From NCBI RefSeq assembly GCF_009745975.1, contig NZ_WHOL01000056.1, positions 36,417 to 100,416 of the forward strand: DNA of 64,000 bases, read 5' to 3'. How positions within the stretch are numbered: the stretch's first letter is position 1; each line of letters starts with the position of its first letter. Source of the DNA: Actinokineospora pegani (GTDB lineage Bacteria > Actinomycetota > Actinomycetes > Mycobacteriales > Pseudonocardiaceae). Shown piece by piece: positions 15,325 to 23,733 of the stretch. A program made the position numbers and the translations under genes. Below the pieces are notes generated by a model that did no database searches, was not told where the DNA came from, and saw only the letters and a program-made list of their open reading frames with translations.

Positions 15325-15872
15325 GTGCAGGGCGAATGGCTGCTCCATGCCGACCTGTCGACCGGCTTCAGCTCGACGGAGAGCGCAGCACGCCGATCTC
15401 GGTCGGCGACGAGCTGGCCGCCCGCATCACCGAACTTGAGGCGGGCATCACCCAGGCCGGGGGTGGGCCCGCCGATCACCGCCGCACGCCAAGGACCAGG
15501 TCTCGTCCTACCTGGACACCCCAGCCCCACCGGAGCCAACCAGCCGCGCCCTGCAATCTCTCGCCCGACCCCACCCTCCTCGAGCACATCCAGCCCGGCA
15601 CCCCTCTACAACGACAAGCTCTTGGCCCCACCCTGCCCGTCGTCCGCACCGACGCATTGAACTTGTTCGACACTGACTCCTGGCGTCGCCGCCGCTTCCG
15701 ACGCGACATGGAGGCGGGCCTGATCGGCATCAATGTCCCATCCACGTGGACTACAGCTTCGGCGGCTGGGAGAACTCCTTGTTCGGCAACACTCATGCCT
15801 ACGGCCTTGACGGCCTGCATTCCTCCACTCGCAACAGGTCGTCACCACTTGCTGGACTGACCTATCCACAGC
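15325..15872 (+). pseudogene. mmsA: Decayed 3' fragment of methylmalonate-semialdehyde dehydrogenase (mmsA)
   Basis: Collinear pieces of the C-terminal part of CoA-acylating methylmalonate-semialdehyde dehydrogenase are readable in changing frames. In order: GERSTPISVGDELAARI, VGPPITAA, HAKDQVSSYLDT, PTLLEHIQPG, LGPTLPVVRTDAL, RRRFRRDMEAGLIGINVP, DYSFGGWENSLFGNTHAYG and QQVVTTCWTD. The family has matching blocks (GERCMAIS, MGPLITAA, EAGMVGVNVP, SFGGWKDSLFGD, KVVTTRW) in the same order. At least five frameshifts and an internal deletion near 15660-15690 abolish function. The N-terminal two thirds, including the catalytic Cys region, are absent. The 150 bp between cas2 and this fragment hold nothing recognised. 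Confidence 0.8.
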
Positions 15873-16017
15873 GGGGAAGCTTGGGGTCTCTGCCGAGACG
15901 CGACGGTCGGAGAACAGATCATCACTCCATGTGATCAGTCGGTCACTGAATTGTCGTGGAGGTAGAGAAGTGATGCTAAAATCGCGATGGCACGCGGATA
16001 ACCGCAGGTCAAGAAGT
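15873..16017 (+). promoter_or_regulatory. CRISPR leader
   Basis: About 145 bp between the mmsA remnant and the first repeat, clearly richer in A and T than the surroundings. A TGCTAAAAT -10-like element lies at 15974-15982. A TTGTCG -35-like hexamer is at 15951-15956, though the spacing of 20 nt is long. A short palindrome GATCA...TGATC lies near 15918-15936. The intact repeats follow and the degenerate ones are at the far end, so new spacers enter here and transcription runs rightward. Confidence 0.7.
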
Positions 16018-17389
16018 GTCTTCCCCGCGTGAGCGGGGCTGTTCCCTTGAGCGTCGTGCGCGTGCTGGGTCGCATCGGGTCTTCCCCGCGTGAGCGGGGC
16101 TGTTCCCGCGTTGGTGGTGGCGTTCGACGACCGGGTCAAGTCTTCCCCGCGTGAGCGGGGCTGTTCCCATGGCCATGAGTGTCTTGGCTTCGGCGCTGGT
16201 GTCTTCCCCGCGTGAGCGGGGCTGTTCCCCCGGTCAAAGAGCACTTGTCCGAGGGGTTAGAGTCTTCCCCGCGTGAGCGGGGCTGTTCCCAGCGCCGTCC
16301 AAGCATCGATCTCCGAGACGTCGTCTTCCCCGCGTGAGCGGGGCTGTTCCCATCCCGCCCGCGACCAAGACCGCGTTGGACGAGTCTTCCCCGCGTGAGC
16401 GGGGCTGTTCCCTACCTGTCGAACGTGCAGTCGAAGAAGTTGGAGTCTTCCCCGCGTGAGCGGGGCTGTTCCCTGTACGACCTCGATCGGGGTGGTCTTG
16501 CCGCTGTCTTCCCCGCGTGAGCGGGGCTGTTCCCCCTTGCAGCATCGAGAATCCGTCCGGGGCGGTGTCTTCCCCGCGTGAGCGGGGCTGTTCCACTCAT
16601 CGCGTTGTGTTTCGTGATGCGACGCGACGTCTTCCCCGCGTGAGCGGGGCTGTTCCTCGGGGGGTCAGGTCGCGGTGGTGGGCCGACTCGTCTTCCCCGC
16701 GTGAGCGGGGCTGTTCCCAGGCTGTGCAACCCGAAACAACCGACGGTCTTGTCTTCCCCGCGTGAGCGGGGCTGTTCCCCCGGGCACCGGTATTCCGAGC
16801 CGGACACTCCTGTCTTCCCCGCGTGAGCGGGGCTGTTCCCTCCCGAAGGTGGACACCATGGCTTTCAACTTCGTCTTCCCCGCGTGAGCGGGGCTGTTCC
16901 CGGCGAGATCAGCCCGCCGTAGAAGGTGACCCAGTCTTCCCCGCGTGAGCGGGGCTGTTCCACTGACCACCTCCCTGCAGGAGCTGCTTGCCTTGGTCTT
17001 CCCCGCGTGAGCGGGGCTGTTCCCCTCGATCACCCCGTAGTCACGGGCGAGCTCTAGTCTTCCCCGCGTGAGCGGGGCTGTTCCCCCCACCGCGAGTCAG
17101 CTCAAGGCCGTGGTTTTGTCTTCCCCGCGTGAGCGGGGCTGTTCCGCACGCCAGCGGAAAGAATTTCGACATCACCAAGTCTTCCCCGCGTGAGCGGGGC
17201 TGTTCCCGGGTGCACGCCCACGAGAAGCCGGAGCGGGTGGTCTTCCCCGTGCGAGCGGGGCTGTTTCCGTCACCGCGGGATTGGGCCGGTTCGCCAAGAA
17301 GGCTTCCCATCCGAGCGACGCTGTTCTCCAAGCCCGCCATGCCCGCACGCAGGCCGTGCTACCTCCCCCGCGCGAGCGGGCCGTCCTCC
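16018..17389 (+). CRISPR. Type I-E CRISPR array, 23 repeats and 22 spacers
   Basis: The 29-bp repeat reads GTCTTCCCCGCGTGAG then CGGGGCTGTTCCC, with a CCCCGC/GCGGGG stem as in other type I-E repeats. Repeats start at 16018 and then every 61 bp, with 62-bp steps after the repeats at 16567 and 16934. Spacers are 32 nt apart from two of 33 nt. The first 20 repeats (to 17207) are identical except for the last base, which is A at 16595 and 16962, T at 16657 and G at 17146. The last three repeats (17240, 17301, 17361) decay progressively. This marks the old, leader-distal end. No spacer matched another part of the window by eye. Confidence 0.98.
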
Positions 17390-17519
17390 AACCCGGCTGG
17401 CCCGCACCAAACGCCCCAAGCCCCCACCACACCAGCCCGCCCCCGACGAGACAACGTAGATCGAATGCCCATGCCCCAAGCGGCTCAACCGCATAACCAC
17501 CCGACCTACGCAAGAGCGC

Positions 17520-18383
17520 TCAGCTAAACCGGCTCAACACCTCCTTCGCGGTGTCGATCGGAATGCTGAAGCCGATCCCCACACTGCCCGCCGACCCGTT
17601 CGAGGAAGTCACCGGCGAGTAGATCGCGGAGTTGATCCCGATGACGCGCCCAGCAGTATCAAACAGCGGACCCCCCGAGTTGCCCTGGTTGATCGAGGCG
17701 TCAGTCTGAATGGCCTTGTAGCTGACCGAGGACCCGCGGTCCGAGCTGATCGACACATCGCGGTCGAGAGCGCTGATGATGCCGGTGGTGACAGTGCCCT
17801 GCAGCCCGCCAGGGGAGCCGATGGCGATGACCTCGTCGCCGATGTGGGCCTCGGTGGAGTCGCCGAGGGTGGCGGTGGGGAGGGATGAGACGCCCTCGGC
17901 TTGGAGGATGGCCAGGTCGGAGTTGGGGTCGGTGCCGACGACCGTGGCTTGGGCGGTGCGGCCGTCGGAGAAGGTCACTGTGACCTCTCGGGCGCCTGCG
18001 ACGACGTGGTTGTTGGTCAGGATGCGGCCGTCGGTGGTGAGGATGACTCCGGAGCCGAGGCCCTGGGCGTTGCCGGTGCGCACGGTGATCTGCACGACCG
18101 TCGGCATCACCTTGTCGACGACGGCGGCCACGTCGGTGGCCGTCGTGGAGGACGCGGGGGCGGCGATGGGCGCGGCCGTCGGTGCGGCGGCACCGTCGTG
18201 GCCGATCAGTGCGCCGGTGGCCCCGCCGACCAGGCCGGCGCCGAGCACGCCCGCCGCGACCAGGGCGACCGCGCCCCGGCGGAACCGGGTCGGCGGCTTG
18301 GCGGCCTGCTGCTGGTAGAAGGGCTGCTGGGTCGGGGCGCCGTAGTGCGGCTGCTGGGGTTGGCGTGGTGCGGGGGTCGTCAT
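17520..18383 (-). CDS. S1C-family serine protease (HtrA/DegP-like) without PDZ domain
   Basis: A 287-residue membrane-anchored trypsin-like protease that would act outside the cytoplasm. A Pro/Gln-rich cytoplasmic N-terminus (about 1-45) is followed by one membrane helix (VALVAAGVLGAGLVGGATGAL, about 50-70) and a protease domain. The triad is seen as NNHVVAG (His), NSDLAIL (Asp) and GNSGGPLF (Ser). The protein stops right after FSIPIDTAKEVLSRF, exactly where the PDZ domain begins in full-length HtrA proteins. The ATG at 18383 is chosen. It is divergent from the peptidase gene and its 3' end faces the decayed end of the CRISPR array, about 130 bp away. Confidence 0.85.
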   Translation of the reverse strand: MTTPAPRQPQQPHYGAPTQQPFYQQQAAKPPTRFRRGAVALVAAGVLGAGLVGGATGALIGHDGAAAPTAAPIAAPASSTTATDVAAVVDKVMPTVVQITVRTGNAQGLGSGVILTTDGRILTNNHVVAGAREVTVTFSDGRTAQATVVGTDPNSDLAILQAEGVSSLPTATLGDSTEAHIGDEVIAIGSPGGLQGTVTTGIISALDRDVSISSDRGSSVSYKAIQTDASINQGNSGGPLFDTAGRVIGINSAIYSPVTSSNGSAGSVGIGFSIPIDTAKEVLSRFS

Positions 18384-18462
18384 GCCATGGACTCTGGGGC
18401 CGGAGGATGTGAGCAGCCTGTGCGCCAGCGGAGGAGAACCCAAGAACGGTTAGGTTGGGGCG

Positions 18463-20538
18463 GTGACGAGTGACACCTTCCTCCGCCTGCAGGCGCGCAC
18501 CCAGCGCTTCACCCTCGGCTCCCCCCGCGACTTCCACATCGCCGCGGACGGCAGCCACGTCCTGTTCCTGCGGTCCTCCTCCGGCGAGGACCGCACGCAC
18601 GCCCTCTGGGTGCAGGACCTCGCCACCGGGCAGGAGACCCGGCTCGCCGACCCGGCCGCGCTGCTCTCCGGCGGCGCCGAGGAGCTCTCCGCCGAGGAGC
18701 GGGCCCGCCGCGAGCGGTCCCGACAGCAGGGCGCGGGCGTCGTCGGGGTCGCCACCGACGCCGCCGCCCGGGTCGCCGCGTTCTCCCTGTCCGGTCGCCT
18801 GTTCGTGGCCGACGCGCTGACCCGGGAGACCCGCGAGCTGACCACCGACACGCCGATCATCGACCCGCGCCCCAACCCGGCGGGCACCCGCGTGGCCTAC
18901 GTCGCCGGGGGTGCGCTGCGGGTCGTCGGCATCGACGGCGCCGACGACACCGTGCTCGCCGCGCCGGACAGCGACGAGGTGACCCACGGCCTCGCCGAGT
19001 TCATCGCCGCCGAGGAGATGAACCGCTCCCGGGGCTACTGGTGGTCCCCGGACGGCGAGCGGCTGCTGGTCGCGCGCGCCGACAAGACCCCGGTGCGCCG
19101 CTGGCACATCGCCGACCCGGCCAACCCCGCCGCGGCGCCCTCGGTCATCGCCTACCCGGCCGCGGGCACGCCCAACGTCGTGGTCACCCTCGAGGTCATC
19201 GGCCTCGACGGCGCCCGCGTCCCGGTCGACTGGGACACCGAGGCCCGGCCCTACCTGGTCACCGCGCACTGGTCCGGCCGCGGCCGCCCGCTGATCGCCG
19301 TGCAGTCCCGCGACCAGCGCACTGTCGAGGTCCGCGCGATCGACCCCGACACCGGGGCCACCGAGCTGGTCCACACCGAGACCGACGACACCTGGGTGGA
19401 GGTCACCACCGGGGTCCCGGCGTGGTCCCCGGACGGCGAGCTGGTCCGGGTCGCCGCGCACGACGGCGCCAACCGGCTGTTCGTCGGCGACGCGTGCGTC
19501 AGCGGCGACCTGCAGGTGCGCTCGGTGCTGGACGTGGGCGACGACGTGCTGTTCACCGCCTCGGCCGAGGACCCCACGCAGGTGCACGTCTACACCTCCG
19601 GCCAGACCCCCACCCGGGTCTCGGTCGAGGACGGCGTGCACGCCGCGACCCGCTCGGGCGGCACGACCGTCGTCGTGTCCTGGTCGCTGGGCTGGTCGGG
19701 CCCCCAGGTCCGGGTGCTGCGCGACGGCGTGGAGGTCGGCCGGGTCACCAGCCTGGCCGTGCGGCCCGACCTCGTCCCGGAGGTGCGGCTGCTCACCGTC
19801 GGCGAGCGCGGGCTGCGCGCCGCCCTGCTCTACCCGACCGGGCACGTGCCCGGCACCAAGGTCCCCGTGCTGCTCGACCCCTACGGCGGCCCGCACGCCC
19901 AGCGCGTGCTCTCCACCCGCAACGCCTACCTGATGCCGCAGTGGCTGGCCGACCAGGGCTTCGCCGTGCTCATCGCCGACGGCCGGGGCACCCCCGGGCG
20001 CGGGCCGGAGTGGGAGCGGGCCATCCACCACGACCTCGCGGGCGTGACGCTGGCCGACCAGGTCGACGCGCTGCGCGCGGTCGCCGCCGAGCACTCCGAC
20101 CTGGACCTGGACCGGGTCGCCATCCGCGGCTGGTCCTACGGCGGGTACCTGTCGGCGCTGGCCGTGCTGCGCGCGCCCGAGGTCTTCCACGCCGCGATCT
20201 CCGGGGCCCCGGTGACCGACTGGACCCTCTACGACACGCACTACACCGAGCGGTACCTGGGCCACCCGGACGAGCAGCCGGAGGTCTACACGCGCAACTC
20301 GCTCATCGACGACGCCCCCGGCCTCGACCGGCCGCTGCTGCTGATCCACGGCCTCGCCGACGACAACGTGGTGGTCGCGCACTCGCTGCGGCTGTCGTCG
20401 GCGCTGGTCGCGGCGGGCCGCCCGCACACGCTGCTGCCGCTGCCCGGCGTCACGCACATGACGCCGCAGGAGGACGACGTCGCGGAGAACTTCATGACCC
20501 TGCAACTGCGCTGGCTCAAGGACGTCCTTGGCGCGTGA
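18463..20538 (+). CDS. S9-family prolyl oligopeptidase, dipeptidyl peptidase IV-like
   Basis: A 691-residue serine peptidase with an N-terminal beta-propeller (about 1-430) and a C-terminal alpha/beta-hydrolase domain. The nucleophile is in GWSYGGYLS (S558); the Asp is in HGLADDNVV and the His in PGVTHMT. The AAEEMNRSRGYWW motif near residue 185 carries the double Glu that in DPP IV binds the free N-terminus of peptides, so removal of N-terminal dipeptides is likely. No signal peptide is seen. The GTG start is 80 bp from the divergent protease gene; the 3' end overlaps the convergent XRE gene by 23 bp. Confidence 0.9.
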   Translation: MTSDTFLRLQARTQRFTLGSPRDFHIAADGSHVLFLRSSSGEDRTHALWVQDLATGQETRLADPAALLSGGAEELSAEERARRERSRQQGAGVVGVATDAAARVAAFSLSGRLFVADALTRETRELTTDTPIIDPRPNPAGTRVAYVAGGALRVVGIDGADDTVLAAPDSDEVTHGLAEFIAAEEMNRSRGYWWSPDGERLLVARADKTPVRRWHIADPANPAAAPSVIAYPAAGTPNVVVTLEVIGLDGARVPVDWDTEARPYLVTAHWSGRGRPLIAVQSRDQRTVEVRAIDPDTGATELVHTETDDTWVEVTTGVPAWSPDGELVRVAAHDGANRLFVGDACVSGDLQVRSVLDVGDDVLFTASAEDPTQVHVYTSGQTPTRVSVEDGVHAATRSGGTTVVVSWSLGWSGPQVRVLRDGVEVGRVTSLAVRPDLVPEVRLLTVGERGLRAALLYPTGHVPGTKVPVLLDPYGGPHAQRVLSTRNAYLMPQWLADQGFAVLIADGRGTPGRGPEWERAIHHDLAGVTLADQVDALRAVAAEHSDLDLDRVAIRGWSYGGYLSALAVLRAPEVFHAAISGAPVTDWTLYDTHYTERYLGHPDEQPEVYTRNSLIDDAPGLDRPLLLIHGLADDNVVVAHSLRLSSALVAAGRPHTLLPLPGVTHMTPQEDDVAENFMTLQLRWLKDVLGA

Positions 20539-21391
20539 GGACCGTCCGAACAGGCCGGTCGTGGTCTGCGGCGATCCGGTTCATCAGGTTCACCGAATCG
20601 GAGTCATCCAGCGCGGCGGCGGAGATGGTCGCGGTGATCGCGGTGAACACCTCGACCGGGCCCGGGGTGTCCAGGAAGCCCGACGACCCCTCGTGCTCCA
20701 GGTACACCAGCGGGGTCGCCTCGCGGAAGCGCAGCACCGAGAACCGGCCCGGGTTGCGGTAGCCGCCGTGGCGGAACGGCACCACCCGCACCGAGATGTG
20801 CGGCTCGGCGGCCCGCGAGACCAGCCAGCGGATCTGCTCGGCCATCGCCGCGCCGCCGCCCACCGGCCTGCGCAGCACCGCCTCGTCCAGCAGCGCCGCG
20901 TACCGGGGCGCGCTCAGCCGCGACAGCACCCCCTGCCTGGCCACCCTGGCCGACACCCGCTGCTCGGGCGCCTGCCGGTCCGGCGCGTCGGCCACCGCGT
21001 CGGCCTGGGTCAGCAACGCCCTGGCGTACGCGCCGGTCTGCAGCAGGGCGGGCACGGCGGTGGGCGCGAAGTCCAGCACGGCGCTGGCCTGCGCCTCGAA
21101 CCTGGCCAGCACCGCGGGCTCGGGCGGCAGCCCGAGCCAGCCGGGCAGCGGCAGCTCCCCGGCCAGCTCCAGCACCGCGTGCCGGTCCCGGTCCGTCGCG
21201 CCGTAGACGGCGAGCATCCCGCCCAGCTCCTCGGTGGAGGCGGCCCGCTTGGCCTTCTCGGTGCGGTTGAGACTCGCCGAGGAGATGCCCAGCGCCCGCG
21301 CCGCGACCCGGGTGGTCATCCCGGAGCGCGCCCGCAGGTCGGTCAGCTCACCGGCCAGCGCCCGCATCCGCGCGGGCAGTCGATCGCTCAT
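20516..21391 (-). CDS. XRE-family regulator with DUF5753 domain
   Basis: A 291-residue helix-turn-helix protein of the large actinomycete family in which an N-terminal XRE domain (about 10-65, GMTTRVAARALGISSASLNRTE) is joined to a DUF5753 ligand or effector domain (about 95-275, from FEAQASAVLDFAP). Such genes often pair with a small DUF397 protein; none is visible here. The ATG at 21391 is clear. Its target is unknown. Confidence 0.85.
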   Translation of the reverse strand: MSDRLPARMRALAGELTDLRARSGMTTRVAARALGISSASLNRTEKAKRAASTEELGGMLAVYGATDRDRHAVLELAGELPLPGWLGLPPEPAVLARFEAQASAVLDFAPTAVPALLQTGAYARALLTQADAVADAPDRQAPEQRVSARVARQGVLSRLSAPRYAALLDEAVLRRPVGGGAAMAEQIRWLVSRAAEPHISVRVVPFRHGGYRNPGRFSVLRFREATPLVYLEHEGSSGFLDTPGPVEVFTAITATISAAALDDSDSVNLMNRIAADHDRPVRTVLTRQGRP

Positions 21392-21492
21392 GCGCTCAAC
21401 TGTGGACACCCGGGCCGGGGCGGGCAACCAGCACCGGCGGGGGACGCGTTCGGGGGAGTGAAATCCGTCGGTGGGTTGTGCTAGGGCGTGTC

Positions 21493-22446
21493 CTAGTGCT
21501 TGGGGGACAACGCCCGCACCAGGTCCACCGGGTCCGCCCCGGTGGGCAGCACGGCGATGACCGGCGTGGTCAGCCCGTTGTCCACGTAGGACTGGATCTT
21601 CTCCCGGCAGGCCGCGGGCGAGCCGTGCACGATCAGGTCGTCGACGACCTCGTCGGGGATGGCGGCGTTGGCGCCCTTGCGGTCGCCCGCGGCCCACAGC
21701 TCGTGCATGGGGCGCAACAGCTCGCCGCGGCCGAGCCAGTCGTGGAACGCGGCGTAGGCCGGGACGGTCAGGTAGCTGCTGATCAGCAGCCTGCCCAGGC
21801 CGCGCGCGGCGTCGGCGTCCTCGGTCGGGCAGACGAACACCCGCGCCACCAGCTCGGTGTCCGGCCCGGTCTCCGCGCGCACGGCAGGCACGTCGGACGG
21901 GGCCAGCCAGTTGGTGATCGCGCCGTCGGCCTCGCGGGCGGCCAGCCGCAGCATCCCGGGCCGCAGCGCGGCCACCATGATCCCCGGCGGGGTGTTCGGC
22001 GGGCGCTCGAGCCGGAACTTCGAGACCGAGAACGTGTCGTAGTCCGCGCTCACCTTCTCCCCCGCCAGCGCCGAGCGCAGGAACCGCAGCGTGTCGCGGG
22101 TGCGCTTGAACGGCTCGGTGAACTCGGCGGCGTTCCAGCCCCGCACGATGGTCGGCGAGGACGTGCCGATGCCCAGGGTGAACCGGCCGGGGGCCAGCTC
22201 GGCGATCGTCGCCGCCTGCATCGCCAGCAGGCCGGGGCCGCGAGTGTAGACCGGCACGATCGCGGTGCCCAGCCGCAGCTCCGGCGCCCACTCGGCGGCC
22301 AGCGCCAGCGGCGTGAACGCGTCGGCGCCCGCGGTCTCGGCGGACCAGGCGTCGGTGTAGCCCAGGTCGGGCAGTTCCCTGACCAGGTCCCGGTGGGCGG
22401 CCAGGGGCACCCCCGTCAGCGGGAGCGTGATACCCCAACGACTCAT
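21493..22446 (-). CDS. LLM-class F420-dependent oxidoreductase
   Basis: A 317-residue luciferase-like TIM-barrel protein. The ITLPLTGVPLAAHRDLV start, the DAWSAETAGADAFTPLALAAEW segment, and the LRLGTAIVPVYTRGP followed by PGRFTLGIGTSSP are typical of F420-dependent members of the family in actinomycetes. The substrate cannot be inferred. It lies between the XRE regulator and the FolC-like gene, in the same direction as both, with short gaps. Confidence 0.85.
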   Translation of the reverse strand: MSRWGITLPLTGVPLAAHRDLVRELPDLGYTDAWSAETAGADAFTPLALAAEWAPELRLGTAIVPVYTRGPGLLAMQAATIAELAPGRFTLGIGTSSPTIVRGWNAAEFTEPFKRTRDTLRFLRSALAGEKVSADYDTFSVSKFRLERPPNTPPGIMVAALRPGMLRLAAREADGAITNWLAPSDVPAVRAETGPDTELVARVFVCPTEDADAARGLGRLLISSYLTVPAYAAFHDWLGRGELLRPMHELWAAGDRKGANAAIPDEVVDDLIVHGSPAACREKIQSYVDNGLTTPVIAVLPTGADPVDLVRALSPKH

Positions 22447-22499
22447 CCGACCTCCTCGTCAGCGCCTGCCCCCCGACCCTACCGGGAAGTAGCGGGAAT

Positions 22500-23708
22500 T
22501 CACCCGACGAGCAGCGCCCGCGCCCGCCCTACCAGGTAGAGCGACCCCGTCACCAGCCGCACCGGTTCCGGCCTGGCCCGCAGCGCGTCCAGCGCGTCGA
22601 CCAGCCCCGGGCGCGCCTCCACCGAGGCGAACCCCAGCCCCCGCGCCCGCTCGGCCAGATCCCCGGCGGGGACCGAGACCTTGCCCAGGTCCCCCACGAC
22701 GGTGAAGTCCGGGACGATCAGGTGCGCGGTGACCGGCAGCAGGGCCCGCAGCGCGGCGTCGAGCTTGGCGGGCGGGGCGCTGAGCAGGTTGGCCAGGACC
22801 GCCGCGGACCGCACCCCGTCGACCGCCAGGCTCGCCCGCAGCGCGGTGAGCTTCTGCGGGTTGTGGGCGCCGTCGAGCAGCAGCCCCGCCACCCGCTCCA
22901 AGCGCCCGGGCGGCTGCGCCGAGACCAGCGCGGGCGGGTCCAGGTCGCGCCCGGCCACCAGCGACGCGGCGGTCCTGGCCACCGACCAGTTCGCCCGCTG
23001 GAACAGCGGCAACTCCTCGGGCCCGTCCCCGCCCGCCACGACCAGCCGCGCGCCGACCCGCTCGGCGTGCGCGCGCACGACGGCCATCGCGGCCGGGTCC
23101 TGCGGGGCCAGCACGACGTCGTTGCCCGCGTGCGCGATCCCGGCCTTCTGCGCGGCGATCTCCGACAGCGTCTCGCCCAGGACCTCGGTGTGGTCCAGGC
23201 CGATCGCGGTGATCGCGCACACCTTGTCGGCCCTGGTGACCGTGTTCGTCCCGTCCAGCAGCCCGCCCAGGCCGGTCTCCACCACCGCCACGTCCACGCC
23301 CACCTCGGCGAAGGACCAGAAGGCGAAGGCGATGAGCACCTCGAAGTAGGTCAGCGGCACCGCGGCCGCGGCCACCCTCGGCAGGAACCGCGAGAGCAGG
23401 TCCAGGAAATCGCGCTCCGGCAGCGGGGCCCCGCCCACCTGCACCCGCTCGGTCAGCGACGTCAGGTGCGGGGAGACGGTCAGCCCGGTGCGCAGCCCGG
23501 CGTCCTCGAGCATCGCGCGGGCGAAGTACGCGGTGGAGGTCTTGCCCGACGTGCCAGCCACGTGCAGCACCCGCACCGCGTCCTGTGGCGAGCCCACGGC
23601 CCGCAGGAAGGCGGTGAGCCGGTCGAGGTCGTACCCCGCGCGGAGGGACGTGGTGTTGGCGACGAACCGGAGCAGTTCGGCCTGCGCCTCGTCGAGGGAG
23701 GTCACCAT
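22500..23708 (-). CDS. folC: FolC-like Mur ligase family protein (folylpolyglutamate/dihydrofolate synthase)
   Basis: A 402-residue ATP-dependent ligase. The P-loop is HVAGTSGKTSTAYF near residue 46. The SPHLTSLTERVQVGG loop and VVETGLGGLLDGTNTV near residue 140 are FolC hallmarks; GLDHTEVLGETLSEIAAQKAGI and the C-terminal LLLDGAHNPQKLTAL complete the pattern. It should add glutamate to folates. It is divergent from fchA-folD with 25 bp between starts, so the three probably form one C1-folate unit. Actinomycetes usually carry another folC next to valS, so this may be a second copy. The ATG at 23708 was chosen because the preceding in-frame sequence is Pro/Ala-rich and overlaps fchA. Confidence 0.82.
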   Translation of the reverse strand: MVTSLDEAQAELLRFVANTTSLRAGYDLDRLTAFLRAVGSPQDAVRVLHVAGTSGKTSTAYFARAMLEDAGLRTGLTVSPHLTSLTERVQVGGAPLPERDFLDLLSRFLPRVAAAAVPLTYFEVLIAFAFWSFAEVGVDVAVVETGLGGLLDGTNTVTRADKVCAITAIGLDHTEVLGETLSEIAAQKAGIAHAGNDVVLAPQDPAAMAVVRAHAERVGARLVVAGGDGPEELPLFQRANWSVARTAASLVAGRDLDPPALVSAQPPGRLERVAGLLLDGAHNPQKLTALRASLAVDGVRSAAVLANLLSAPPAKLDAALRALLPVTAHLIVPDFTVVGDLGKVSVPAGDLAERARGLGFASVEARPGLVDALDALRARPEPVRLVTGSLYLVGRARALLVG

Positions 23709-23733
23709 GCCCGCTCCCGTACTATCCGGGGCC

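Noticed and set aside
15171..15587. Minus-strand frame of 138 codons after cas2
   Set aside because: It overlaps the readable mmsA remnant on the plus strand, and its sequence has no family features.
16234..17340. Minus-strand frames through the CRISPR array with repeated NSPAHAGKT, EQPRSRGED and GTAPLTRGR peptides
   Set aside because: These are translations of the CRISPR repeat in three phases, not a repeat protein.
17701..20505. A 934-codon minus-strand frame opposite the dipeptidyl peptidase
   Set aside because: It is low-complexity antisense sequence, and the plus-strand peptidase is fully supported by motifs.
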